Under the pieces are notes generated by a model. That model did not search any database and was not told where the DNA came from. It saw nothing but the letters and a program-made list of their open reading frames with translations. From positions 12,093,700 to 12,157,699 of the forward strand of contig OW285191.1 in NCBI GenBank assembly GCA_935421135.1: a DNA stretch of 64,000 nucleotides, in the 5' to 3' direction. A program made the translations under genes and the position numbers. Positions 1 through 11,092 of the stretch are shown here, one piece after another (position 1 is the stretch's first letter; each line of letters opens with the position of its first letter). The stretch comes from Bugulina stolonifera (lineage: Eukaryota > Bryozoa > Gymnolaemata > Cheilostomatida > Bugulidae).

Positions 1-420
1 TTTAATCAATTATTACTTACATGCAAATTTACCATCAGAGATTTGCTAAGGCCTTTGGAAGTTGTATTTACTTTTGAGCCTTGCTTTGTACTTGTCACTT
101 CAATGTAATTAAAATTTATGTTTGAAACCCTATACCTTTGTAAATTCTAATATTAGTTCTTTTAGAGTCTAGGCTGACACACAGCAGATGAAGATTTCAG
201 GATAATATTAGAGTAGTAGACTGGTGTATAAAGCAAAAAAGTGGAATTAAAAAAATAGAATTATTATAATTTTTTACTTTAAAGCATGATGATTATGCTC
301 ATAAATGCACTCTATCATAAAACACTCTCTACTTTGGCTCATTTCTCAACAAGAAATTGCATTAAATATGCAACATTGTTGTAGAACATCTATTTTTTTG
401 TGACCACTTATGTGATCATA
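1..420. other. AT-rich stretch without recognised gene
   Basis: I see no convincing exon, RNA gene or repeat structure here; stop codons are frequent in all frames. Confidence 0.4.
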
Positions 421-580
421 TCAACGATACTCACTGGCTTTATCTCTGAAGACACTTGTACAGCCAGAAGGGTATGACTTCATACAACCAATCACACACT
501 CTACAATACTTCTAGAACCAGATGTTCTGGTGATTGAAGGTTTCTTTGGAGAGATACTGACATCTTTTGTAATGGTTGAC
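421..580 (-). CDS. Candidate cysteine-containing exon (partial gene)
   Basis: Read on the minus strand, a splice acceptor (TTATAG) at about 581 is followed by a phase-1 entry (G|AT) like exon 2 of the four Kunitz genes. The open frame contains PPCDR and later VECVIGC before a TGA at 421-423. A GTGAGT donor-like site sits inside the same end, so the exon may splice out rather than stop. The ECxxxC spacing resembles the last two cysteines of a Kunitz domain, and an internal acceptor at 512-513 would give the same 1-nt-plus-codons layout as the Kunitz terminal exons. No signal exon or further Kunitz exon was found upstream, so this could be a relic fourth minus-strand paralogue or an unrelated small secreted protein. 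Confidence 0.3.
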
Positions 581-742
581 CGATCGCATGGTGGTAAATC
601 TATAACAATATAGTTAGTATTGTATAATTTCATACATAGGTTGATTCTTTGGAGAGATACTGACATCTTTTGTAATGGTTGACCGGTCACATGGTGGTAA
701 ATCTATAACAATATAGTTAGTATTGTATAATTTCGTACATAG
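542..742. repeat. Tandem duplication of about 107 bp, two copies
   Basis: The segment starting TTCTTTGGAGAGATACTGAC occurs at about 542 and again at about 649, about 95% identical over roughly 95 bp. It carries the acceptor and first codons of the candidate exon at 421-580, so the exon start is present twice. Confidence 0.8.
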
Positions 743-2272
743 AACATAGAAAAAATTTATAGACAGTAACCGATTATCAAAATACTCCTCTAGGTTTGAT
801 CGCTAAGTAGTTGGACACTGTATACTGTCACTGTCAAAACAATGAAACGACAAAACATAGTGCCTTTATTATTGCCTTTCTTATTGAGATTTTAATAAAT
901 CCTTTGAGAATAGTGTATACTCGGCTCTGTCTAACAGCACATAATATTGTAGGATACTCAATCAGAGCATAAATGTGCAATCTGAAGAACTACAGAATGT
1001 GCTCCCAGATAATCAAGTGGGAGCAAATAATAAATTCTGCAGGTGCACAGGCTACAAACTATGCAATAGAAGTAATATTATTATCATTTTGGGACATGCA
1101 CATCCCAATATAGCAAATTGTCTATTGCACAACTCAACAGAAAATCTCATTCCTAAATAGGAAATATTATGTATATACCTGATGTAGATAAATACCTTAT
1201 AATATGCATTGTAGCATACATTTACTCCTACCTAATACACCGTGAGAACGCACCACTTCACCAGCCACTGTTAGCCACCAGATCACACACCAGACCAATC
1301 TCTTTATATCTACCATTTCTCTTCATGGAGCAGAAAATTTCTTAGTCAACTTGAGTGTGTAGAAACTTGTGTTAGCTGTTTAGACCTGTTCTACTGAATG
1401 GAGATGAACCAAACTGTTAGAACTGTTGATCTGCTTCAATAATTGCCAATGTAATTATATATTGATTTAAGAAAATTTAGCCTTTGAATGAAGAAGTTAT
1501 ATAACTAAAAATTCCGTTTTATTTAGAAAATTGATTTTAAAGAAAATTATATGACTAATACTTTGAAGTTATCTACTGCTATCATTATGATACACATCAT
1601 AAAACCAGGTATCTGATTTTCTGTTGTTATTGGCAAACACAATATTAAGGTTCTCATCACTTGTTTTCTATTTAGTGTAATATATCAATAAGATTTCTTT
1701 GACCATAATGGCAATATTTGACTATATATTTTTGTTGTTAACTGTACAGTACAATAAATCATTGCTCTTTATGCAACATACAAGATGTTGTAGCAGGTGC
1801 TCTATGGGCACATTGCTGTAAAAAATGCTACTGTCTAACAGCTGCTACAGCTTGAAATAGGTTACTAATAGCAGTAGTAGCTTTATGAAACATATGTATG
1901 AGTTATATTTTCCTGCCAAGTAGTGATCTGGAGGGGACAACTGCTAACTGCTTTACCTGCACTGTATATTATTGCATACTTATACTTTCAAGTATACAAG
2001 TTCAGGTGCTCTGCTTACAACACATTTCATATTACTACCATTACTTTTGTCTTCCACACTGGCATTCCAATCCTACCAATGTGTTCCCTCATGCCAAAGG
2101 AGTTGATAGAGTTAAGCCTACTGAATGCACAAGACAGGTATGCAGTTTGGTTATAAGCCAGCTGCAATAGCATTCTAACAAACACTACATGTAAGTATTC
2201 TTATCAATGCTGGAATTGGATGACAGTCCACCATGCTCTCTTGCAAGAGGTTATCTCAATACAAAGCATTTT
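743..2272. other. Spacer without recognised gene
   Basis: AT-rich sequence downstream of Kunitz gene 1. Short open frames at 975-1160 and 1898-2170 have no recognisable family, splice context or codon bias. I see nothing further. Confidence 0.35.
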
Positions 2273-2515
2273 AGTTGTCAGTGGTTCTCAATGGTCCCCG
2301 GTGGTCATCAATGGTCCCCAGTGGTCATCAGTGATCATTAGTGGACATCAGTGGACATCAATGGTCACCAGTGGTCATCAGTGGACATCAATGTAATTAG
2401 TGGTTATCAGTGGTCATCAGTGGTCATTGATGGTCATCATTAGTCATTAGTGGTCATCAGTGGCCATTAGTAGTCATTAGTGGTTATCAGTGGTCATTAG
2501 TGGTCATCAGTGGAC
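2273..2515. repeat. Degenerate short-period minisatellite (GTGGTCATCA-like)
   Basis: About 240 bp built from variants of GTGGTCATCA and GTGGACATCA with periods near 9-12 bp. It lies just past the stop codon of Kunitz gene 1, in its 3' flank or 3' UTR. Confidence 0.85.
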
Positions 2516-2557
2516 CTTCTCCAGTAGCTTATCATAGCTATTAATAGAACCAAACCA

Positions 2558-5500
2558 TTAATTTGGTGGTCTTGTGTATTTTGACTCTGCACAGGTAACT
2601 TCGCACTCTTCTTGTGACCTAAAAAGGATGTTCAAACAGTCATGTACAATATGTACATGTACATCTAGGCCTACATGTGTGTGTAAACAGTCATGTACAA
2701 TGTACATATTACAATGTATGTGTAAACAGTCATGTACAATATGTACAGCTACATTATTATGTGTGTGTAAACAGTCACGTGCAATGTACATCTATGTGAA
2801 TGCACAGAAGCAGTGAATATTAAAACAACAGTTATAAAATACCAAGTTGGTAAGAACTTGGAAATTTTACTTTCTTAGTAGTGAAGACTAAACGATGATA
2901 ACACTACCCATTTCCAAGTTAATTCATAAAGGTCTTCAAATTGTGAAAATAATGAGATTAATATTATTTGAGATTAATATCTAATACTCACTCAAACCGA
3001 TTCTCGTTTCCATTGCATGTGTAGTTGAAACTTTTACACAACCCAGTATCCGTGTCAAAGAAGTATCTTGTTGTTTTAGGAACGTCTGGACAATTGCCTT
3101 CTTGCTTTTTCTGTCTGAGGCAAACATCCTTTACCAAGTTAGCACACCTCTGGGTGCACTCTTGAAGGGTTCTAAAAGCGTGGTAAAGAAACGGCTCAGA
3201 GTTAGTTATGTGTTTTTTGCCTAGTTACAACATAAGTTTACACAATTACAGAAATTAACAGTTACGAAATATGTGATGAGAAACGTTCATATTATGCTGA
3301 GGTTTTTGGAGTAAGAACGGACAACTTACAAAGTGAAGAGAAGACAACTTTCATTTTTTGAGAATTCTCAAAGTATTCCCTACATTATAACATATAAAGT
3401 TTCTTATCCAGTATTTAGTGAATGTTGATGCATCATAATTATGTACATGTATGATATCAGGAGGTAACATTAAGCAAGGAAACACATAAATTTCAGAATA
3501 AAGGCTGATCTGAGGAGTGAGTGGCCAGACATGATCACCAATGTCTGGTACCTGGTACCTAAAGAAGAAGAATGATAGTATAGCACCTAACTGGGATTTC
3601 TAGGTGCTTTCACTCTATGAATACTTGTAAGGCTATGTTTGATTTGATCTGCACTCAGCACCCAATATTTCTATTAAATGCAGTTTTGTGAGAGATGGCT
3701 ACCAGTGTAGCAAATTATTATCTTACAACAGCTCTAGCAGTGTATGATATGTACTATCACTATTTATTGTTTATTTTATGTTCTAGTAATACCACACACT
3801 AGTGAGATGTGACAATGAATCATACTTTTGTTTACAGTAGGTGTCTTCGCGACCTCTTGGGCGGACCTGGGTCGCAAATAAAAATCACAAGATGGCCGCC
3901 CGACCAAGGCCAGAAGGGCTATTGGCCTGGGATTTTGCTTGGCCAGACGAAACCATCCCTAGCTCGTCGGCACACCTGATTTCTTCGCGCGAAAACGAGG
4001 ATTTTGCTTTTAGCCCAGGCCGGTGTGTTCGCGACCCTGTGACAGATGTGTGCCGGAAAATATTTTCGTAGGCCCTAAATCGGCCTGGGTCTGAAGCTTA
4101 GGTCGCGAAGACACCTAGTAGTGTTACGATTTAGAATTTACTGGAATGGCCTAGAACATTCTTATACTTGCTGAATCACAGATTCTAGAATATTCTATAG
4201 CAACTTATATATAAGCAGGCCAGTTCCAATTCCAGTTCAGTTGCTAATATGCCAGTGTTCAAGTAACTACACATTGCTAGTCTTGTTCAGCTAAATATTA
4301 TAGCTTGTTATTTACTGACAATAAAATAGAAGTTCTGCACACAAAGAAGTATTTAGACATTCAATTGTCAATGTTAGTTTCAGCTGTACTTACACACTGA
4401 AACATAACGGTGTATAGTGGGTAACTCTATGGCCGATAAAATCACTACCCTCCATTCTCTAATAGTAAAAATCTGGAACCTGGAGGTTAAATAATAATAC
4501 TTACCTAAAGTTATTTCCATTGCCAAAAGTTCCACCAAAGCTGAATAGTAGACAGTCTTGTGAATATGGATCATAGTAATATCTTGGTTCATCTTGTATA
4601 GGATAAATACCCCGACTCTTTGGTTGAATACATACACTTGTTGAAACTGAACATGTGTCTATACATTCTTTCTGAGTGCTGTAAATTAATAACAGAGCAG
4701 AAATCATGCAATGGCTAATTTATAGTACGACTTTGTATATCTGGCTGGAAAGCTGCTCGTAACGAATGTAGATCATGTACATACATGTATAGGTGAACAT
4801 TCTACTTTACTAGAGATTCAAAATGAAAGAACTGAAAATAATACTAGCCATGAAACTACAAACTACATGATCTAAAACAAGTTTAGGGTGTTTGCTTCAA
4901 TCCCATCTAGGTCTTTTACAATAATCTCATAACTTCGACTGCTAGCTTGTTAACTAGGGAGTTATTCAGATGTTAAATTGTACAGAAGAATTTTGAATTA
5001 TTCCATTGATATAAGACATGTTATTTGGTATATATAATAAATATGCACTGACTCTTCCGCTTTTAAAATATGCTCTGAATATATGCCATGTATGCCTGCT
5101 TAACGGATGGGTCCCAATGCTTGATGCTAATTCCGTAACAAGAGTTGACATAATTAAATGTTATATTGTGGCAAATAATTCGCGAATCTTCAGTAAATGA
5201 GAGTTGTATTCTCTTCATTTTGTAAATTGTCCACTCTTACAAAGGATAAGGTTAGTCCATCAAGATTTAGTCATTTAGCCTATCAATTAATTTTGGTGAA
5301 ATTCCATTTTCTCCATCCACATGCATCTGTTAAAGGGCTACAGAAATGATAATATTTTGTTTGGTATATCTAAACTTGAAGCCCTGAGGCTGCTATATTC
5401 ACTTTATCAAAACTCTGAAAATAATTTGGGCTGGGATATGCCAGCATATAAAATCATCATGAAAAGTGGGTTCTGGAAAAGGAAGTCCTAAGTTACAGGG

Positions 5501-8500
5501 GTGTTGCCCACATCCTGTATGACGTGTGAAGGCCCATAGCTTGGCTCTCTAATTATAGTCCTGTGTAGGAGAGTTACCAGGTGCCCCATACTTACACTAC
5601 AATCTCACAGCTATGAGCTTTCTGTAATTATTTGGCTTATGTAATCCTATGGTTTTCTCAACAACATGACCAGCCATTGAGTAATGCAGTACAAGCAGGG
5701 CAAGCAAAGGAAGCTATGAGTGAGGATATTGAGACAAAATTCCTTTAGTTGCTGATCAAAGCTTGTTGAGGGCTATGGCTATGTTGTAGTAATATAATAC
5801 TTCTGCAGGTATTGCTAGTATAATACATGTATACATGCTAAATAATTTTTATATTTAAATTACAAGTGGCAATATAATATGCATGTAATAAGTGTTACAT
5901 AGACCTACATGTACATCCAGACCTGTTTGAGATTATAAATATGTTCAACCACATGACTTAATAATGCAAATCATGTACATGTAGGTACAGATGTACATGT
6001 AGGTACAGATATACAGTAGTACTTGCATGAAAATATAGAGTAGATACTATATAGTATATACATTTTGTAGCATATACTAGATAGACTATAATATGTTATA
6101 TAACATTGAATTATAAACACAGCATCCATATAGTATAACTGCTCAATTATGGAATAACTTGATACACCAAGATTAGTCTTAATCCCCTTAGCTACATGTA
6201 TATAGCAGTAAGCCAAACAATCGCTACATATAAAACACCATAACCATGTCCTTGTCCATTAGTAGTTAATTATGTCTCTTTTGTCTGATGATTGCTTTAT
6301 ATTTCATTCTAGTATATAGCATGAAACTATTAGTAATAAAAGAGACAAAACAGTGAGATTCTACTAAATAGTATAACTACATGTATATAATAATATTATA
6401 TGCATTATGGTCTAATACAGTATCAGTATGTACGTGTATTACAACGTGCATGCATTGTATTACTGTACATTAAAATATACTGCACTCTAACACAAACAAA
6501 TATCACATTGGAGGGATAGGAAGTAATGCAACAGTTATTCTAGCCAATTGAGAGTTGGAGCCAAATGCTGTAGTAAGTAAATGCACACAAAACAAGAACA
6601 CATGGCAGAACTGAGGTACTCTGTAGTAACAAGCAAAATTTTACCAAAGACAGCGATTAACTAGATCCAAGTTTCTGTTTGAAGCCTAGACTTGGAATAG
6701 CAGATTAGATGAGGAGATTGGGTACTGCTGGCATTAATTCCCACCCACTACCTATGCTGGAATTTCAGCTAAATTAACCACACTAATTTAATTGGCTAGG
6801 CCTTGTTATGTAACAACTTCCATTTTGTTTCCACAGTTACAGAGTAAACAAAGTTTACATCCTTTGTAATTCAATATGGCAGAATGAGAGATTGCAGTGT
6901 TTTCCATTTGCAGAAAACAGACAAACTGATTATGTTATATGAATTTTTGTGGTATATATGAAAAAATAATAACCTATATAACATAATTGCTACATGAAAA
7001 GGCATGATTTCAGTAGTACTTTAAGCATGCACTGAGGTAGAGGCTAGCCAGTAGTACAATGTACAGTGTAATGTAATTGGAGTATTGTATCTTGACTCTA
7101 CTCTCACAAAATGATGTCAGGGTTTGTAGCTGCAGCTCAGGAAGTAGACTGAATGGTATTTTATGTACAAATAAATATAGTAGATAGAGATATACTACTT
7201 ACTCAAATAGGTTTCTATTACCAGGTGTTCCTTCATCTTTAACTGTGTAACAACCTTGTAGTACTTGGTTATAATAGTACCGGTATGTGGGTATTATATA
7301 GCTAGGGATCATATTTGGCAACTCAAGGCATGTCCGATCTAAAATATTGAAACATAATCTCATAACTTCTACATAAATATTTTAGAAATATAGATTTTTA
7401 GAGATTTTGTAAAGAAAAGGAGAACACTAGCACTAAGAGGGAGTTATGATAAAACTAATTATCAGTAACCATTCATGATTACCCAATGTCAGGGAGTGAT
7501 AATTTTATGATTTATTTAAGCTCTAGAGCAGGGGTTCCAAACTTGGGGTACGTTCTAGAAATCTAGGGGGTACAAAACAAGTTATCAACTTAATACATTT
7601 TTCACAGTGACTTTCAGTTACGAACTATTAATTATGAATAATCATCATTATCTATTACTGAACTGAACATCAAATGGCTTGCTGATACAAATGAAGTTGG
7701 GCTAAACCAGTATGAAAACCATAAAACACTACAATTGATGAACGCTACATTACATATTTACCATTAAATAATTAATAAATAAAAATTTCATACCATCTTG
7801 CATATTTTTACTTGCTTAGATGACTACATTTTATATAATGCACACGCAGGGCTCTCAAGTTGCTCAGTCAAAAAATCCGAGCAGATGCACCATGTACCGC
7901 AGTGTGAGCAGTGTAGCAGTATTATTCTACTAGCAATTGGTCAGATATATAATTAAGCTGGTGGTCACCTACATGTACATATCTATTGCTCTATGGAGTT
8001 AGCCTAAGTAATTTCTCATAGCCTAATAATCTCAGTACATACACTTAATTTATTCCTTATCCTTGGAAAGTAATAGAATCGGTAGCTTTTTCCTAAGCAA
8101 ATCACAAGCTACGAGATAAACTGAAGATTAATTTGGAGATTGTAAAGCATTTCAATTGAAAATATAGCTAATGTGAGAAAATCTCCCAAAATCCGAGCAA
8201 ATCATTAATAATAGAAAACCTCCCGAGCACTCCGAGCAAGCACTGAAAATCCGAACTGCTCGGGGAAAATCAGAGAACTTGAGAGCCCTGACACGTGTAA
8301 TATTAATTCAATTAAACCAAATATATTCTTGATTAAACACAGTTTTCCAAAGGGGTGCGTTGTTCTCTACAAAGGGCTACAAGGGGGTACGTTGTTTGCT
8401 AAATGACTGCTAAGGGGTACTTAGGCTTAAAAAGGTTGGGAACCCCTGCTCTAGAAGTACATGTAGCATATTATATGGACTCATTATAGCTGTCACAGAT

Positions 8501-8774
8501 TGTAAAAATAAATATAATTAGGCCCTCTACTGTCAGGAAATGGATATGTTACTGCACTATTGATTTGTATAATTCATCTTTTTACTCTGTACAGCTTTTC
8601 AATATTACTAGCAATTAATTCAAAACTAGGAAGAGTCTGATGTAAAATTGATGACTGACTGCTACCAACAAGCAAGATAATAATATAGTTTAATATTCAC
8701 TCACCGGAAGTGTTCACATTTGGGATAGCTGTGAGAGTTACCAATAAGATGGTAAAGAGGAGACAGTTGTTCAT
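2558..8774 (-). CDS. Kunitz gene 1: secreted triple-Kunitz protein, 206 aa, five exons
   Basis: Exons (minus strand): 8774-8705, 7338-7203, 4678-4505, 3171-2992, 2618-2558. All have AG/GT borders, phases are 1,2,2,2, and the sum is 621 nt with stop TAA. Exon 1 encodes a 23-residue hydrophobic signal peptide (MNNCLLFTILLV). Each later intron falls just after the NxNxF motif of one Kunitz domain, so every internal exon joins the end of one domain to the start of the next. Domains 1 and 2 keep only four cysteines, lacking Cys14 and Cys38; domain 2 has FGGTFGNGNNF where Cys38 would be. Domain 3 has six cysteines and Pro at P1 (EGNC-P), which is unusual for a tight inhibitor. Kunitz domains usually inhibit serine proteases or block channels; which applies here is unknown. 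Introns carry a MITE, nested hAT-like elements and a minisatellite. Confidence 0.85.
2634..2792. repeat. Minisatellite in last intron of Kunitz gene 1
   Basis: Four diverged units of about 40-60 bp each contain AAACAGTCATGTACAATRTAC. They lie between terminal exon 5 and exon 4 of Kunitz gene 1 and produce spurious open frames on both strands. Confidence 0.8.
3840..4115. mobile_element. 276-bp GC-rich non-autonomous DNA element with 16-bp TIRs
   Basis: Left end GGTGTCTTCGCGACCT is the exact reverse complement of the right end AGGTCGCGAAGACACC. TA lies on both sides (GTA| and |TAG), consistent with a TA target duplication, though a slightly longer TAG is possible. The interior is far more GC-rich than its surroundings and holds no transposase. 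It sits in the intron between exons 3 and 4 of Kunitz gene 1. Confidence 0.85.
7529..8448. mobile_element. hAT-like non-autonomous element, 920 bp
   Basis: Ends are CAGGGGTTCCAAAC and, inverted, GGTTGGGAACCCCTG, typical of hAT termini. Flanking 8-bp direct repeats are CTCTAGAG (7521-7528) and CTCTAGAA (8449-8456), seven of eight matching, the size expected for hAT. No transposase frame is present. It lies in intron 1 of Kunitz gene 1 and contains a second element at 7847-8290. Confidence 0.9.
7847..8290. mobile_element. Nested 444-bp TIR element
   Basis: Inverted ends CAGGGCTCTCAAGTT and AACTTGAGAGCCCTG lie within the hAT element. The flanks share ACACG (7842-7846 and 8291-8295), a 5-bp direct repeat. 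Repeated CCGAGCA-type motifs occur near both ends inside it. The superfamily is unclear: the CAGGG start resembles hAT, but the apparent target duplication is 5 rather than 8 bp. Confidence 0.8.
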
Positions 8775-8829
8775 CTTGTGTGATGTTTAACTTGGGATCT
8801 GTAACTGGTGTCTATGTAGCTGCATATCG

Positions 8830-8846
8830 CTCTCTCTCTCTCTCAA
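8830..8846. repeat. (CT)n microsatellite
   Basis: A short CT run lies between the ATG and the TATA-like box of Kunitz gene 1; on the coding strand it is a GA-rich 5' UTR. Confidence 0.8.
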
Positions 8847-8874
8847 CTACACTAATGGGCAACTCTATTTCCCT

Positions 8875-8882
8875 CATTTATA
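8875..8882 (-). promoter_or_regulatory. TATA-like box of Kunitz gene 1
   Basis: TATAAATG on the minus strand about 105 bp upstream of the ATG. Comparable boxes occur at similar distances before the other three Kunitz genes. Confidence 0.55.
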
Positions 8883-9782
8883 AGTAAGGTTACACATAAT
8901 ACCTTACCTAACATCTTATAACTTGCTTTATGTTGTTTGAGTATTTATTTGTGTTTAATCCTCAACTACAGTAGTTTAATCCTGAACCACTAAGTACAAA
9001 AGTATGCACTCCTTGAATCATTTCTTTGTGATAGAATACCCAGTTGTCTGGGATTATTATAATAATAATATATCTACATTGTAGATCTACAGACCGTATA
9101 TTGTTGTATGTACAATCATCTACTTTGCTGAGAGGTTTATAGTAAAGGAATGACCTAACTCTATTATATCAGCTGTCAACACACAAGCTGCTACTTGTAC
9201 ATTGTATAATGTCACCAACAGTAACTAGGATACAACCAGGTGTTACCATAATGCAGTCATAAGTTACTATATACACTGTACATGTATTTACTACCAAGAC
9301 TTACTCCACTACAACTATAAGCTACTGTTTAAAACTATAATACTGTTATTGTTACACTTTAATAAGATTATACTCTCTGTGCAAATAATAGCATACTGAC
9401 AGCCATAAAATGATATTTACATTATGAATGTCCCAGTGCCTAGTGCAATATTGTTGGAGCTATACTGTATTAACTAGTAACAATTTTATGAGCTAGCTAG
9501 CTGCATTTCAAATTAATATAATAAATGCTGGCACTGTCAGCAAGCAAAGGACAACATGTTTGTTATGGATAAAATGAATAAATAACCTTACAGATGATGT
9601 TGATACAATGGAAAAATGGTGGGCCATGAATACACCGTCTTACCATGTACAGCAGATGAACTGTTTATTATTAAAGGTTATTATGGGCGAGTCCTGTTCC
9701 TATAACTTACCAAGGTTCACTAACACTTTTCTATCATTTAAACATGATTAGCAATGTTAGGGGGTTTGGCCATTTTCTATAT

Positions 9783-9932
9783 ATTGTATTATGTATTTTT
9801 AGCAAGGAATTTGTTTTTGTGCCGTAGAGGCCCCGGGTTCAAACCCCAGTCAGGAACTGGTATTTTCATGGATTTGAAACAAATCTCTGACTGCTCAAAA
9901 GCAAATTCCTTGCTAAAAATACATTATACAAT
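9783..9932. mobile_element. tRNA-like SINE bounded by 30-bp inverted arms
   Basis: A pol III B-box-like GGGTTCAAACCCC sits between near-perfect inverted arms (TATTTTTAGCAAGGAATTTG at the left, its reverse complement at the right). The part after the B box (CCCCAGTCAGGA, then TGACTGCTCA) matches the element at 17390-17550, so this is a repeat family and not a tRNA gene. Confidence 0.65.
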
Positions 9933-10214
9933 GATTAGAAATATCCTACCAAGTTATCTTTGTTTATTATTTTTCGACATGAAACTTTTTAAATTTTCTC
10001 CCTCTCCTTCTGCCAAAATTCAATAATTAGTTATAACAGACTGCATAGCATTGTATAATAATCCATCCTGTATAGCTATAATATCTCTGTTTAGTTTATA
10101 CTGCTTTATACTGCTATTTCTAAGACAGAGCAAAGAGTAAACAAGTTATTTTCTTCTCTGAAGTTAAATAACACTGCACTGCATAGTGCACATTCAGTGG
10201 TATTATAAAGAGCA

Positions 10215-10410
10215 GCTATGGTCTAATGTTTAAAGTTTTGGACTTCCATGACTGTGATAGATCCAGATTATTAGCTGCTATTAAGGGCATAAAGTCTTAT
10301 GATGCTATAATTGTGCTATTTTGTCTCCTTCTCCACCCCAAAATAGAAGAGCGCTAATCTCTTCAGCTCCTGGCTGTCTTACCTGGGATTGATTATGGGA
10401 AGTAAAACCT
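10215..10410 (+). mobile_element. Decayed tRNA-derived SINE
   Basis: TATGGTCTAATGTTTAAAG followed by TTTTGGACTTCCATG and GATAGATCCAGATT resembles the A-box to B-box part of tRNA-type SINEs, followed by a pyrimidine-rich body. No intact cloverleaf is apparent. Confidence 0.45.
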
Positions 10411-11092
10411 GCAAGCATTTTATCTACATGTACATTGAAGACTAAAAATTAAAGTAAAAATTTGAAGTTAGATTTTAATAGATGCAGGAAATCCTCTGTT
10501 AATTTATTCAATTCAGCAGAATTTTGCTTGCACATGCATTTTGGGTACAAATAATGTTATACAATATAACTATGGGTAGATAACACAATAAGTGTAATAA
10601 CAATATTTATCATTGTGAAAGCTTACACAATAACATGTTGAAAAACACAATCTCCATTTTGTACACGTGTAAATAAGATAATTATTAGTTTAGGCTGAGA
10701 ACAAATTATGCATGTACAAGTTGTATGTCTTGTTTTTGTAAGCCGTACTACTGTTGACAGTGAAATCACATGTAGGAGCAGATAATTGTTCACTAGAGAG
10801 TGGCAAGCTTCACCGATGACAAGGTGAACTAAAAGCAGCATAATTTGATGCAATTATATAAACATTAAATTACATAAATATCTTGTAGAAAACAGGAGAT
10901 ACATTGAAGCAAGTTCCACAGCAGTTTATCACATTGTATTCTAGTAAATACATAGGCCTACTCAGCTATGATTACTAGATGTAAAATAACCAATACAGTA
11001 ATGCAAAACAGATTACAACTAGTGAAGTATACATCACTATGTAGATGTCCTGCAGAAAGAAAGTTTGTATTACTAGAGAGTTAATGAAACTT

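Larger units (their letters stand above)
8883..11092. other. Spacer between Kunitz genes 1 and 2
   Basis: Apart from the two SINE-like pieces listed, the sequence is AT-rich. Open frames such as 9754-10026 and 10623-10853 show no family features, and I see no further exons. Confidence 0.4.

Noticed and set aside
2574..2816. Cysteine-containing frame CKQSCTI on the plus strand
   Set aside because: Generated by the AAACAGTCATGTACAAT minisatellite; the real exon at 2558-2618 is on the minus strand.
9825..9860. Possible tRNA gene (GGGTTCAAACCCC)
   Set aside because: No acceptor stem or anticodon arm can be drawn, and the sequence continues into a tail shared with another SINE copy.
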